NCBI GenBank assembly: GCA_004556155.1
Contig: SFIM01000013.1
Location: 1-57,246, forward strand
Direction of reading: 5' to 3'
Source: Clostridiales bacterium
GTDB lineage: Bacteria > Bacillota > Clostridia > Christensenellales > Aristaeellaceae
Length of the DNA: 57,246 nucleotides
Position 1 is the stretch's first letter. Every line of letters begins with the position of its first letter. The notes beneath the pieces are model-generated. The model ran no database searches. It had not been told where the DNA came from and saw only the letters and a program-made list of their open reading frames with translations. The translations under genes and the position numbers were made by a program. Below, one piece after another: positions 49,015 through 57,203 of the stretch.

Positions 49015-49965
49015 ATGAAAATCGCGCTGCTTGAGCCCTTGAACGTAAGCGAAGAAATGCTGCGGGAGATGGCCGCGCCCGTGCTGGAGCGCGGGCATGA
49101 GCTGACCGTATATGATACCAAGGCGGATTCCCCGCAGGAGGTGATCCGCCGCGCGCAGGGCATGGACGCGGTGATCATCGCCAACACGCCCTTTCCCGCC
49201 GAGGCGGTGACGGAAAATCCCGCGCTCAAGTACATCGACGTGGCCTTTACGGGCGTGGATCATGTGCCCATGGAGGCTTGCCGCGCGCGCGGCGTGCTGG
49301 TGAGCAACGCGGCCAACTATTCCAATCAAAGCGTGGCCGAGCTGACGGTGGGCATGGCCATTGCACTGCTGCGCAGGCTGCCTGATTGCGACGCCGCGGT
49401 GCGCGCGCATCAGGGCAGCGCGGGGCTGATCGGCCGCGAGATTGCCGAGCGCACGGTGGGCATCGTGGGGCTGGGGCGCATCGGGCTGCGCGTGGCGCGG
49501 CTGATGCTGGCCTTCGGCGCGCGGGTGGTGGCCTATGATCCCAAGCCCATGGAGCAGGCGCGCCAGTTAGGCGTGCAGTATGCCTCGCTGTGCGAGGTGC
49601 TGGAAAGCAGCGACATCGTTACCCTGCATGCGCCCGCCTGCGCGCAGACGCATAAAATGATCGGCGAAGCTGAGCTTGCCCAGATGAAGCCCGGCGCGCT
49701 GTTTATCAACTGCGCCCGCGGCGCGCTGGTGGATTCGCAGGCGCTGTGCGACGCGCTGCGTAGCGGCCATCTGGCTGGCGCGGCGGTGGATGTGTATGAT
49801 CGAGAGCCGCCGCTGGACGACAGCGAGCCCCTGCTGCACGCGCCCAACATCATCCTGACCCCGCACATCGCCTTTGCCAGCGAGGAAAGCATGCTGCGCC
49901 GCGCGCGGATTGTATTCCAAAATCTCTATGCCTGGCTGGACGGCGAACCGATAAATCTGTGCTGA
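49015..49965 (+). CDS. D-2-hydroxyacid dehydrogenase family protein
   Basis: A 316-residue NAD-dependent oxidoreductase. Catalytic domain 1-95 and 285-316; nucleotide-binding domain with GIVGLGRIGLRVARLM near 150. Active-site residues: Arg in NCARGALVD near 240, Glu in YDREPPLDD near 265, His in LTPHIAFAS near 288. It resembles phosphoglycerate or glyoxylate/hydroxypyruvate dehydrogenases; the exact substrate cannot be told. AAAGGAGG lies before the start; likely transcribed with bioY and ended by the terminator at 49977. Confidence 0.9.
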   Translation: MKIALLEPLNVSEEMLREMAAPVLERGHELTVYDTKADSPQEVIRRAQGMDAVIIANTPFPAEAVTENPALKYIDVAFTGVDHVPMEACRARGVLVSNAANYSNQSVAELTVGMAIALLRRLPDCDAAVRAHQGSAGLIGREIAERTVGIVGLGRIGLRVARLMLAFGARVVAYDPKPMEQARQLGVQYASLCEVLESSDIVTLHAPACAQTHKMIGEAELAQMKPGALFINCARGALVDSQALCDALRSGHLAGAAVDVYDREPPLDDSEPLLHAPNIILTPHIAFASEESMLRRARIVFQNLYAWLDGEPINLC

Positions 49966-49976
49966 CGCTATGAAAC

Positions 49977-50016
49977 AACGCGCTGCTTTTCAACAGAAAG
50001 GCAGCGCGTTTAAATT
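49977..50016 (+). terminator. Rho-independent terminator
   Basis: AACGCGCTGC (49977-49986) and GCAGCGCGTT (50001-50010), followed by TAAATTTCTTTTTT. Confidence 0.85.
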
Positions 50017-50047
50017 TCTTTTTTGACTATATCACCCTTAAAAGGTG

Positions 50048-50108
50048 TTGATGATATTGTTTCCTTATGTTATGCTATTGCCGTGCTTACGGGAAACCGA
50101 CGGCACGG
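50048..50108 (+). promoter_or_regulatory. Promoter and 5' stem-loop of small-ORF transcript
   Basis: TTGATG (50048-50053), 17-bp spacer, TATGCT (50071-50076) with an extended TG (50068-50069). The predicted start, about 50083, coincides with a stem-loop: CCGTGC (50081-50086) with GCACGG (50103-50108) and inner CGG-GAAA-CCG. A 5'-terminal hairpin of this kind would protect the RNA. I recall similar leaders in front of tiny putative toxin ORFs of Firmicutes but cannot verify this. Confidence 0.6.
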
Positions 50109-50171
50109 GGATGCGGATAGGCTAACACGCTACCAACCGCGCGGACAGCGCAGGAAGGGAGGTGAAAGCCT

Positions 50172-50300
50172 ATGCGTGCAAAAGAAACGGAGACGATCAC
50201 GATCCGGCAGACAATTACATTGACTGTCAAGATCGAGAGAACGTCGGAAAACGAAGAAAGCACCACGATGCCAGAAATCATCGTAGTGCTCAAGCGCTAA
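50172..50300 (+). CDS. 42-residue small protein, unknown function
   Basis: Reads MRAKETETITIRQ, then TITLTVKIERTSENEES and TTMPEIIVVLKR. The start is preceded by AGGGAGGTG at 7 bp spacing, one of the strongest RBS in the window, and by its own promoter and 5' stem-loop. The peptide alternates T/I/V/K/E, suggesting a small beta structure rather than a membrane toxin. It is not hydrophobic. Its stop overlaps an AAGGCT/AGCCTT hairpin. It is isolated between terminators on both sides. No known family recognised; a translated regulatory RNA is an alternative. Confidence 0.65.
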   Translation: MRAKETETITIRQTITLTVKIERTSENEESTTMPEIIVVLKR

Positions 50301-50400
50301 GGCTCCAACCACAAAGCCTTCCGCATCCCTATCATATCACATAAGGCCAGCGCAGTCAATGGAAAGAGAACGAAAAAATGGATATGGATTCATCAAGCAG

Positions 50401-50425
50401 GGCTGTCTCGGACAGCCGCTTTTTT
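50401..50425 (+). terminator. Terminator downstream of small ORF
   Basis: GGCTGTC-TCG-GACAGCC (50401-50417) then GCTTTTTT on the + strand; ends just at the stop of the convergent LRR gene. The minus strand has no U-run after the hairpin. Confidence 0.75.
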
Positions 50426-51359
50426 AATACTTGTGATCCTTGCGCAGGTAGATCTTCTGGCTGTCGTCCAGCTGGGTGTCAAAGCTGATGTACTCGCCGG
50501 CAAAGAACATGGCCTTGATGATCTCATAGCGGTCGTGCGTGCGCCAGCCGCCCTCGGTGGGGTACTTGGTGGTAAAGTTGTAGGCTTCCAGCGTGTCGCC
50601 CTTTTCGGCCAGGTAGGCGTTGACGGTGTCCTTGGTCAGTTCGTCGATATCGCCCATCCACACGCGCTTGAGATTGGGCAGGGTATAGAGCACCGACAGA
50701 TCGCCCACATGCGTGTTGCACAGGTTCAGGTCAATCAGCGTTTCCTTGCCCTCCAGGCAGGAGATATCCTTGACGCGGTTGTTGAACATTTCCAGATATT
50801 CCAGGGGCTTATCGGCCAGGGGGGAGATGTCGGTAATGCGGTTGTCCGACAGGATCAGCACCCGCAGCTCCTTCAGCGGCTCGATCCAGTCGATATCAAA
50901 AATCCAGTTGTGCCCCAGATCCAGCGCCCTGAGCTCGGTGGCGTATTGCAGCACGGCCACCTGATAGCCCTCCAGACGCTTGGAGTTGGTCTGGTGCAGG
51001 GTGGAAAAGGCCGTCGCGTCCGAGCGGCAGGTGTAGTCGGTGCGGGGCAGCTTGATCGTCCATACCACCTTTACGCCCTTCTCAGCCCAGCGCGCGCGCA
51101 GATCGGCCAGCGTTTCGTTATCCAGGCCGCTCTGGTTCTGCGTACCAAACTCAATATAAGTAAGGTTCGGCATCTGCGCCATGGCTTCTTCCAGCGCGGG
51201 CAGGGAGGTGATCTTCACCCGCGGCAGCTCCAGCCGCTCCAGCGAAGCGTCGTATTGCGTTTTTTCAATCGTCACCATGGCCGCGCCCTCGGCAAATACG
51301 GGCAGCGCGGGGCACAGCAGCAGCATCAGGCACAGCAGCATCGCAAGCGTTTTTTTCAT
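50424..51359 (-). CDS. Secreted leucine-rich-repeat protein
   Basis: A 311-residue exported protein. Signal peptide 1-23 (LAMLLCLMLLLCPALPVFA). Leucine-rich repeats run from about 45 to 250: LRALDLGHNWIFDIDWIEPLKELRVLILSDNRITDISPLADKPLEYLEMFNNRVKDISCL (in parts), a 21-22-residue internalin-like period (L-x-x-L-x-L-x-x-N-x-I-x-D-I). No cell-wall anchor is seen, so it is probably released or loosely bound. Ligand unknown. AAGGAG lies about 11 bp before the start. Confidence 0.9.
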   Translation of the reverse strand: MKKTLAMLLCLMLLLCPALPVFAEGAAMVTIEKTQYDASLERLELPRVKITSLPALEEAMAQMPNLTYIEFGTQNQSGLDNETLADLRARWAEKGVKVVWTIKLPRTDYTCRSDATAFSTLHQTNSKRLEGYQVAVLQYATELRALDLGHNWIFDIDWIEPLKELRVLILSDNRITDISPLADKPLEYLEMFNNRVKDISCLEGKETLIDLNLCNTHVGDLSVLYTLPNLKRVWMGDIDELTKDTVNAYLAEKGDTLEAYNFTTKYPTEGGWRTHDRYEIIKAMFFAGEYISFDTQLDDSQKIYLRKDHKY

Positions 51360-51464
51360 TGGAATGCGAACTCCTTCTCCATTTTACCTTCAAATTTTAC
51401 TACACCCGCCCGCACGTTGTCAATAAATTGGCAGGGCGCGGGCGGCATTTTACAATGCGGATGG

Positions 51465-51494
51465 TTGACAGGCGCGTTCCGCCCTCCTTATAAT
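51465..51494 (+). promoter_or_regulatory. aroD promoter
   Basis: Consensus TTGACA (51465-51470), 18-bp spacer, consensus TATAAT (51489-51494), 30 bp before the start. Confidence 0.85.
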
Positions 51495-51523
51495 GAAGAA
51501 AAGAAAGAAAGGGAGGCGCCGCC

Positions 51524-52195
51524 ATGCGCATTGCCGTGCCCATGATGGGCAAAGAAGCTGAAACGCTGATGCGTCAGGCGCGGGCGATTGCCGCGCATCC
51601 CGGCGTGGATATGGCCGAGTGGCGCGCCGACGCGTTGGAACGGGCGCTTACGCCGGACGCTGTTTGCGCCATCCTGCCCGCTTTGCTGCGCGCGTTGGCA
51701 GGCAAGCCCATGATTTTTACCCTGCGCACGGAGGGCGGCGCGGCGCGGGCGGATTATGCGGCGCTGCTGCTAACCGCGGCGCAGTGCGGCGCGCCCTGGA
51801 CCGACGTGGAGGCATTGCGCTGCCCGGATGCGGCGGGGTTGATTGCCAGCCTGCATGCCCAGGGCTGCCGGGTAATCGCCTCGCGGCATGATTTTACTGG
51901 CACGCCCGCGCTGCCGGCGCTGCTTGACCAGGCCAGGGCGCTGCGCCAGTCGGGCGCGGATATGATCAAGCTGGCCGTGACGGCGCGGGATCAGGCGGAT
52001 ATTCAAACCGCCCGCGCGCTGTGCGAACGCCTGCGCGAATGGGGGCTGGATTATGCCGTCATCCCCATGGGCGAGACTGGGCACGCGGGCCGCCTGCAGG
52101 CGCGGGCTTGGGGCTGCGCGCTGACCTTCTGCCGTCTGGATTGTCCCTCCGCCCCTGGGCAGGCGACGGTGGAGGAGATGCTGCGGCAGGCTTGA
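51524..52195 (+). CDS. aroD: Type I 3-dehydroquinate dehydratase
   Basis: A 223-residue TIM-barrel enzyme of the shikimate pathway that dehydrates 3-dehydroquinate through a Schiff base. Catalytic Lys in GADMIKLAVTA near 149, His in VIASRHDFTGTP near 125, substrate Arg in FTLRTEGG, and MAEWRADAL near 30. Slightly shorter than the usual 250, mainly at the N-terminus. GGGAGG lies before the start. It stands alone, apart from other aro genes. Confidence 0.92.
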   Translation: MRIAVPMMGKEAETLMRQARAIAAHPGVDMAEWRADALERALTPDAVCAILPALLRALAGKPMIFTLRTEGGAARADYAALLLTAAQCGAPWTDVEALRCPDAAGLIASLHAQGCRVIASRHDFTGTPALPALLDQARALRQSGADMIKLAVTARDQADIQTARALCERLREWGLDYAVIPMGETGHAGRLQARAWGCALTFCRLDCPSAPGQATVEEMLRQA

Positions 52196-52219
52196 CGGCA
52201 GATTCTCCTCCGTCACGCA

Positions 52220-52248
52220 TTGCGCGGCGCGGCCGTGTGTGATACAAT
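52220..52248 (+). promoter_or_regulatory. Probable promoter of barnase-barstar pair
   Basis: TTGCGC (52220-52225), 17-bp spacer, TACAAT (52243-52248), 30 bp before the start. Confidence 0.65.
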
Positions 52249-52278
52249 CAGATATTCGCAAAAATCAGGAGGAAACGT

Positions 52279-53136
52279 ATGCGAAAGCACGCATTTTTGC
52301 ATCGGTTGCTGGCGCTGCTGACAGCGCTGCTATTGCTGTGCGCGGCAGGCTCATCCGCGCTGGCCGAAAAGGTGATCGCCCTGAACGCCGCCGATTACCC
52401 TGTGACGGAGGACGGCTGGTATTTATCCATGGAGGAGGTAGCCGTGTACCTGGCTACATTTGACCACCTGCCCGACAGCTTTATCAAAAAGAACGACGCG
52501 ATGCGCCTGGGCTGGGACAGCCGCAGCGGCAATCTGGATCGCGTGGCTCCCGGCAAGGCCATCGGCGGCGATCGGTTTGGCAACTATGAGGGCACGCTGC
52601 CCGATCAGAACGGCCGCCGCTGGACGGAGTGCGACGTCAACTATGACGGCGGCTACCGCGATAGCCAGCGCATCGTGTTTTCAAACGACGGGCTGATGTA
52701 CTACACCAACGATCATTACAACACCTTTACCCGCATTCAGGTAAGCTTTGACGCGCCCACCGCCGCGCCGTCCGCGCAGCCCACGGCTGCGGTCAGCCAG
52801 AATCCCACCGATCGCGATGTGGTGGCGGCCTATCTGCACGCATACGGCAAGCTGCCCGCGCTGTACCTGACCAAGACCGCCGCCAAGAAGCTGGGCTGGG
52901 TCAGCGGCAAGGATAACCTGGGCGAGGTGGCCCCTGGCCGCGCCATCGGCGGCAGCCAGTTTGAAAACCGCGAGGGGCGTCTGCCCGCGCAGAAGGGCCG
53001 TACCTACTTTGAGTGCGATGTAAACGTGGTGGATGGTCACCGCAGCAGCGCGCGGCTGGTATACTCCAACGACGGCCTGATTTATTACACCGAGGACGGC
53101 TACCGCACCTTTACCTGCCTGTACGGAGGAAAATGA
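52279..53136 (+). CDS. Secreted tandem-barnase ribonuclease
   Basis: A 285-residue exported protein: signal peptide 1-29 (LLALLTALLLLCAAGSSALA), then two barnase/RNase N1 domains joined by an Ala/Pro-rich linker (about 157-173). Domain 1 (about 48-155) keeps all catalytic residues in barnase order: Lys in FIKKNDA, E117 (WTECD), R127, R131 and H146 (NDHYNTF). Domain 2 (about 177-283) keeps Lys (LTKTAAKK), E245, R255 and R259, but the catalytic His is G274 (EDGYRTF), so it is probably inactive. GGAGG precedes the start. The barstar gene follows. Likely a secreted RNase acting on competitors or used for nucleotide scavenging. Confidence 0.92.
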   Translation: MRKHAFLHRLLALLTALLLLCAAGSSALAEKVIALNAADYPVTEDGWYLSMEEVAVYLATFDHLPDSFIKKNDAMRLGWDSRSGNLDRVAPGKAIGGDRFGNYEGTLPDQNGRRWTECDVNYDGGYRDSQRIVFSNDGLMYYTNDHYNTFTRIQVSFDAPTAAPSAQPTAAVSQNPTDRDVVAAYLHAYGKLPALYLTKTAAKKLGWVSGKDNLGEVAPGRAIGGSQFENREGRLPAQKGRTYFECDVNVVDGHRSSARLVYSNDGLIYYTEDGYRTFTCLYGGK

Positions 53137-53138
53137 GC

Positions 53139-53414
53139 ATGGAGCAGATTGAGCTGAACCTGTCCGGCTGCGCCACCCGCGAAGAGCTGCACAGCCGCAT
53201 CCGCGACGCGCTGGATTTTCCGCCGTATTACGGCATGAACCTGGATGCGCTGTTTGACATGCTGACCACCGAGAGCCGTCCGCTGCGGCTGGTGGTGTGC
53301 TATCCTGCCGATCCCTGCGAGGCGCTGCGCGCCTACTGGCCGCGGCTGCTGCGGGTGTTTGATAACGCCGCGCTGGAAAACGAGCGCTTGCAGGTGATTT
53401 ATCGGGAACAATAA
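53139..53414 (+). CDS. Barstar-family ribonuclease inhibitor
   Basis: A 91-residue cytosolic immunity protein. The barstar core is clear: LHSRIRDALDFPPYYGMNLDALFDML aligns with the barstar binding helix (YYGENLDALWDCL), keeping both Asp residues that contact the barnase active site, with Phe for Trp. The start at 53139 has GGAGG 9 bp upstream; ATG 53133 is only 3 bp from it. It begins 2 bp after the toxin stop, so the pair is translationally coupled. It protects the producer before secretion. Confidence 0.93.
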   Translation: MEQIELNLSGCATREELHSRIRDALDFPPYYGMNLDALFDMLTTESRPLRLVVCYPADPCEALRAYWPRLLRVFDNAALENERLQVIYREQ

Positions 53415-53459
53415 GCGCCCCGCGCGCGTATACATGCTTGAATAAGGAGGCGTATTTCA

Positions 53460-53714
53460 ATGATATTCTGGTGGATTGTGCGCATTGCGCTGTGGGCGCT
53501 GGCTGGTTATGTGGCCGCGCGGCTGATGAATACCAGCCTGAGCCTGATCTGGAACATTGTGCTGGGTCTGGTTGGCGGCGCGGTAGGCTCGCTGGCGGCG
53601 GGGCTGATTGGCATCGGCTCCACCAACATGCTGGGCGGCACGCTGATCTCCGTTGCCGGCGCTTGCCTGGTGATCTATCTGGCGCGGCTGCTTCTGCCGC
53701 GCATCAAGCGGTGA
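53460..53714 (+). CDS. GlsB/YeaQ/YmgE-like membrane protein
   Basis: An 84-residue protein with three hydrophobic segments and the pattern WNIVLGLVGGAVGSLAAGLIGIG...LGGTLISVAGACLVIYLARLL, as in transglycosylase-associated/GlsB stress proteins. Function is not established in the family. AGGAGG lies 8 bp before the start. The next gene starts inside its stop codon (GTGA). Confidence 0.82.
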   Translation: MIFWWIVRIALWALAGYVAARLMNTSLSLIWNIVLGLVGGAVGSLAAGLIGIGSTNMLGGTLISVAGACLVIYLARLLLPRIKR

Positions 53715-54256
53715 GCGCCGCGTACCTTGCCGATCAGGCACGGCGGCACCCTGCCCTGCGTCCGCGGGACGCGATCAAGCTATGCTATCAGGCAGCCTAC
53801 GGAGCCGAGCATTTGCTGCCCGATCCTGCCGCGGCGCGCGAGTATCTGCGCCGGGAGCTAAACGCCTGCGCGGCGGACGCTGCGGAGCCGTTATACGAGG
53901 AAATCTCATCCGATCTATGCCGGGTGAATTTGCGCGCCTGGAAAGCGCGCGCTTATCCGGAGGATGCGCTGCTGGCACTGTTTTTGCAGGCTTGCGCGCC
54001 CAGACCGGATGGCGCGGTGCGCCTGACTGCACTGTTTTCGGATGTCGCCGCGCTTTGCGCGCAGGGCTTGCTGCCCTTTGAATTAGCGCAGTGGCAGGCG
54101 GAATTGACAGACTATCGCCGCCAGCCACCCCATGCGGTACATCATTCCGAGGCGTATCGCACCGCCGAGCACCCCTGCTATCGCCTGGCCAGCACCGCCG
54201 CGCTGCGGGAATGGCTGAAAGGGACAGAAGAAACGAGGGAAACGGTACTTTCTTGA
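53711..54256 (+). CDS. Conserved hypothetical protein
   Basis: A 181-residue soluble, helical protein. It starts with GTG at 53711, overlapping the stop of the membrane-protein gene. Recognisable segments: ALRPRDAIKLCYQAAYGAEHLLPDPAAAREYLRREL, EPLYEEISSDLCRVNLRAWKARAYPEDALLALFLQACAPRP, and VHHSEAYRTAEHPCYRLAS (in parts). I recall hypothetical proteins with the KLCYQAAFGAEHLL and CRV(N/D)L motifs in Clostridia; no function known. Its last residues (TRETVLS) and stop are read from the hairpin repeat that follows. Confidence 0.75.
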   Translation: MSAAYLADQARRHPALRPRDAIKLCYQAAYGAEHLLPDPAAAREYLRRELNACAADAAEPLYEEISSDLCRVNLRAWKARAYPEDALLALFLQACAPRPDGAVRLTALFSDVAALCAQGLLPFELAQWQAELTDYRRQPPHAVHHSEAYRTAEHPCYRLASTAALREWLKGTEETRETVLS

Positions 54257-54506
54257 GTCATAGCGCCGCCGCAGGCGGCTGAGGGCGCGCAATTTTGTAA
54301 ATTGCCGCCCGAAACCCGCGCTTGCCGCAAGGCAGTAGCGCGGGGCATTGAACTAAATTGAAAGGCAAAGCTGACAGTTCATCCCCCGTGGCAGGGAAAA
54401 ACTTGAAGCGCTCGGTTCGGAGTAAACTCCAACCGGGCGCTTCTTCATTTTTCCCCTTTGGTCTGGCTTCGCCAGCCCGCGCCGATTAAATCGGCGTGCC
54501 ATGGGG
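54244..54506 (+). repeat. Decayed foldback element (copy D)
   Basis: The left hairpin is cut in half (GGTACTTTCTTGAGTCA, 54244-54260) and replaced by other GC-rich hairpins. Inside are TTGAACTAAATTGAAAGG, then a full multi-hairpin module: closing stem CCCCGTGGCA/TGCCATGGGG (54384-54393/54497-54506), long hairpin 54394-54456, GGTCTGGC-TTC-GCCAGCCC (54460-54478) and CGCCGAT-TAA-ATCGGCG (54480-54496). No right end. The rest of the gap, to 54646, has only a weak CCACCAAAAGG segment near 54620. Confidence 0.75.
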
Positions 54507-54646
54507 ACAATTGTTTCGTATATTGATGCAGCGGCGCGGTTATGCAGCTTGAAAAAGGACGGCCATAAGAGCCTTCCTCCAGATGGGGGCACTGCAGCAA
54601 TTTATGTTGATAAGTGCAGCCACCAAAAGGTCTCCTCGTTCCCTTT

Positions 54647-55213
54647 TTACGCGCTCTCGCGGCGATCAACCGCTGCAATCTTTCTTTGCTGCTGCATCAG
54701 CCGGATGATTCGCGGGCGGTTATAGCGCTGCATGATCACAAACGCCATATCCAGCGCGGCGGACAGGAGGGATGTGATGATAAACGCCGGATAGGCGCCG
54801 AACCATGCGCCTGCCGCGATGGGCAGAAAGCTGCATACCACGATGGCCTCGTGTACAAGCTCCGCCTGGCACATGGCCTGCGCGATTTCATCCCAGCTAT
54901 GCACGCGGGGGTCAAACAGCGCGGGGTGGTAGGCAGGCATTTTACCCTTCCATCTTTGCACGCGCAGCTTTTCATACAGGGCGGTTTCCAGCTTGCCAAC
55001 CTGATACCACCGCCTGGTGTAATCCGCATGATTGCGCATCACAGTGTTGAAAATCAGCCCGATCAGCAGCCGCATGATAAAATGATAGGCAAAGGTTCCA
55101 AAGGTGATGGCCAGCGTGAGCCATATGCTGCCTGCGGTTTGGGCGTACAGGATGGCGAAAGCAATCGTTCCTGCCGAAAAGAAAGCGGCAAGCAGCTTTA
55201 ATATCGTTGCCAT
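54647..55213 (-). CDS. Membrane protein, CrtO-like acyltransferase family
   Basis: A 188-residue protein with about four hydrophobic segments and a central cytosolic part: HADYTRRWYQVGKLETALYEKLRVQRWKGKMPAYHPALFDP. The R-W-x-x-G...E-x-L-x-x-x-R-W-K pattern and E-x-x-H-E segment resemble the glycosyl-4,4'-diaponeurosporenoate acyltransferase (CrtO) family, but no other carotenoid genes are near, so this is a family name only. GAGAGG lies before the start. Confidence 0.7.
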   Translation of the reverse strand: MATILKLLAAFFSAGTIAFAILYAQTAGSIWLTLAITFGTFAYHFIMRLLIGLIFNTVMRNHADYTRRWYQVGKLETALYEKLRVQRWKGKMPAYHPALFDPRVHSWDEIAQAMCQAELVHEAIVVCSFLPIAAGAWFGAYPAFIITSLLSAALDMAFVIMQRYNRPRIIRLMQQQRKIAAVDRRESA

Positions 55214-55282
55214 GTTTGCCTCTCCAAGACAGAATTAAGAAGAAGTGGTTATAACGTCATCTTTTGTAAAAAGTATTGGTTT

Positions 55283-55789
55283 TTATACGCTGCTTATTGT
55301 ATCCAGAACCGGCTTTTCGTCCCCCTGCAAATGCTTGCAAACCAGCACGATATCCGCCGTGCGCGCGGCGATTTCAAACCCGCAGGCCAGGAACAGCGCC
55401 ACGCTGGGATTATCCGCCGCGATGTCGTCGTACAGCGCCGTCACGCCCTGCGCGCACGCCGCGTCGCACAAAAGCCGCAAGCCCTCGCGCCCATAGCCCT
55501 GATGGCGATAGCGCGCGTGCACGATGATATCGCAGATGTAGATGCGCTGCGCTTCATCATAATGATAGGCTGTCTCGCCCACGAATATGCCGTCCTCGCG
55601 GGCCAGATAGCGATAAAAGCGCGTGCCGTCTGCCGCGTCCAGCCAGTGCGCAGCCCATCCCTCCCAACGGGCAGGGGGAAAAACAATCGTGCCGCCGTAG
55701 GCGTGGTTATAGCTCATTGTGGAGGGATCGGAGAGCAATTCCTGCCGGAAGCGCAGCTCCTCCCGCGTGGGTTTATGCAAATGCAGCAT
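55283..55789 (-). CDS. GNAT family N-acetyltransferase
   Basis: A 168-residue acetyltransferase. The acetyl-CoA motif is RYRHQGYGREGLRLLCDAA near 93 (R-x-x-G-x-G/A), preceded by the beta strand IYICDIIVHA and followed by ALYDDIAADNPSVALFLACGFE, typical of GNAT fold motif B. Substrate unknown. AGGAAGG lies before the start. Monocistronic by position. Confidence 0.88.
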   Translation of the reverse strand: MLHLHKPTREELRFRQELLSDPSTMSYNHAYGGTIVFPPARWEGWAAHWLDAADGTRFYRYLAREDGIFVGETAYHYDEAQRIYICDIIVHARYRHQGYGREGLRLLCDAACAQGVTALYDDIAADNPSVALFLACGFEIAARTADIVLVCKHLQGDEKPVLDTISSV

Positions 55790-55855
55790 GTGCGTACCTT
55801 CCTATTTTTGATATGATGTGGTATACTAAACGCAGCAATGAGGAGGGATGACCCC

Positions 55856-57203
55856 ATGAAACGAATGGCGCTGATCGCCGTGCTGCTGCTGATCCTGACG
55901 CTGCTTCCCGCCGCGCTGGCGGATACGCAGCCCAGCGTTTCCTTTACAACCAATCAGATTACGGCCCAATGCGGTAATACCGTCACGCTGACGCTGGCGG
56001 CCAACGCCGCTCCCAGCCGGGATATCACCATCAACATCACCGATGAGCGCGGTAATCCCTTCCCGGTGGTGCTGCGCCAGGGTGAAACGCGCGCAACGCT
56101 TCAGGTGACCACTGCGCGCGCCGGCTATAACAAGCGCTATGAGTATGCCATTCAGCCCGGCAGCGATTATCAGCGCGGCGCTACCCGCGGCGTATCGGTG
56201 CTGTACAAGGGCGTTACCGTGGGGCAGTTTTCGCAGGAAATGCTGCAAACCTACCTGGGCGAAACCGCTGAACGTGGGCTTTAAGCTGGAAGGCCCCAAG
56301 ACCCTGGAAAAGGGGCAGATCATCTATCTGCGCGACGAGCAGGGCAAGACCATCGCCGAAGTGCCCTATACCGGGCGGGAGTTTTACTCCGTGGCGCTCA
56401 GGATGGACAGCGACTGGCGGCCGATGAAAACGCTGTCGCTGCACATGGGGCAGGAGCTGCCCGCCGATAGCACGCTGATGGTGTTTGTGGGCGATCGCAG
56501 CGAAATTTCAATCGTCGGCGTGCGCCGGGACGATAACAAAATTGCCTTTACCATGGATTGCGGCTCCAGCATGCAGTATGCCCAGACCGTGCTGGACACG
56601 CTGGATCGCTACAATGTGAAGATCACGTTCTTTGTCACCGGCAACTTTGCCAAGGGGCATCCGGATATCGTGCAGCAGTTCGTTGCCCGCGGGCATGAGA
56701 TCGGCAATCATTCCTATCATCATGTGCACCTGCTGACGGCGGGGCTGAAGGAAATTTGGGAGGAAGTGGCCCCCGCCAACGACCTGCTGGAGCAGGTGGC
56801 GGGCGTGCGCCCAACCCTGTATCGTCCGCCCTATGGCAACAGCCATGAGTGCATCCGCGCCGTGGTGGAGGGCGCGGGGCTGAAGGTGATCCGCTGGTCG
56901 CATTCGCTCAACGATTCGGATGATACCAACCAGGTGGCCAGCCGCAGCTTTGCCTGCGCTACCGCCAATATCACTCCCGGCAGCATCATCCTGAGCCATC
57001 TGGACAGCAAGGCCACGGTGGAAGCGCTGCCCGATATCCTGCAATGGTATCAGGAGCATGGCTTTGAGGTGGTGCCGGTATCCGAGCTGCTGCTGCAGGG
57101 CGATGTGACCGTGGACAGCGAGGGCTATCAGGTGTATCGCAAGGATCTTAAATCAAAACCACCGGCTAAGCCGGTGGTATGCACCATGCCTTCAAGGCAA
57201 TGA
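55856..57203 (+). pseudogene. Frameshifted polysaccharide deacetylase
   Basis: Two frames make one protein. Frame 1 (55856-56284): signal peptide (MALIAVLLLILTLLPAALA) and an Ig-like beta domain, ending prematurely after QTYLGETAERGL. Frame 2 continues from about 56262 with PLNVGFKLEG and carries the NodB deacetylase domain (about 56540-57090): FTMDCGSS (usual D-D changed to D-C), ITFFVTGNFA, GHEIGNHSYHH, LYRPPYGN, ILSHLDSK. One extra base in GGCGAAACCG (56258-56267) would explain the shift. Either a real mutation, an assembly error or, less likely, +1 frameshifting. The last 15 codons read into hairpin DNA of a different kind. Confidence 0.8.

Noticed and set aside
50087..50293. Minus-strand 68-codon frame opposite the 42-residue ORF, with a hydrophobic stretch resembling a small toxin
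   Set aside because: No RBS or promoter on that strand and it simply mirrors the Thr/Ile-rich plus-strand ORF; the plus strand has promoter, RBS and terminator.
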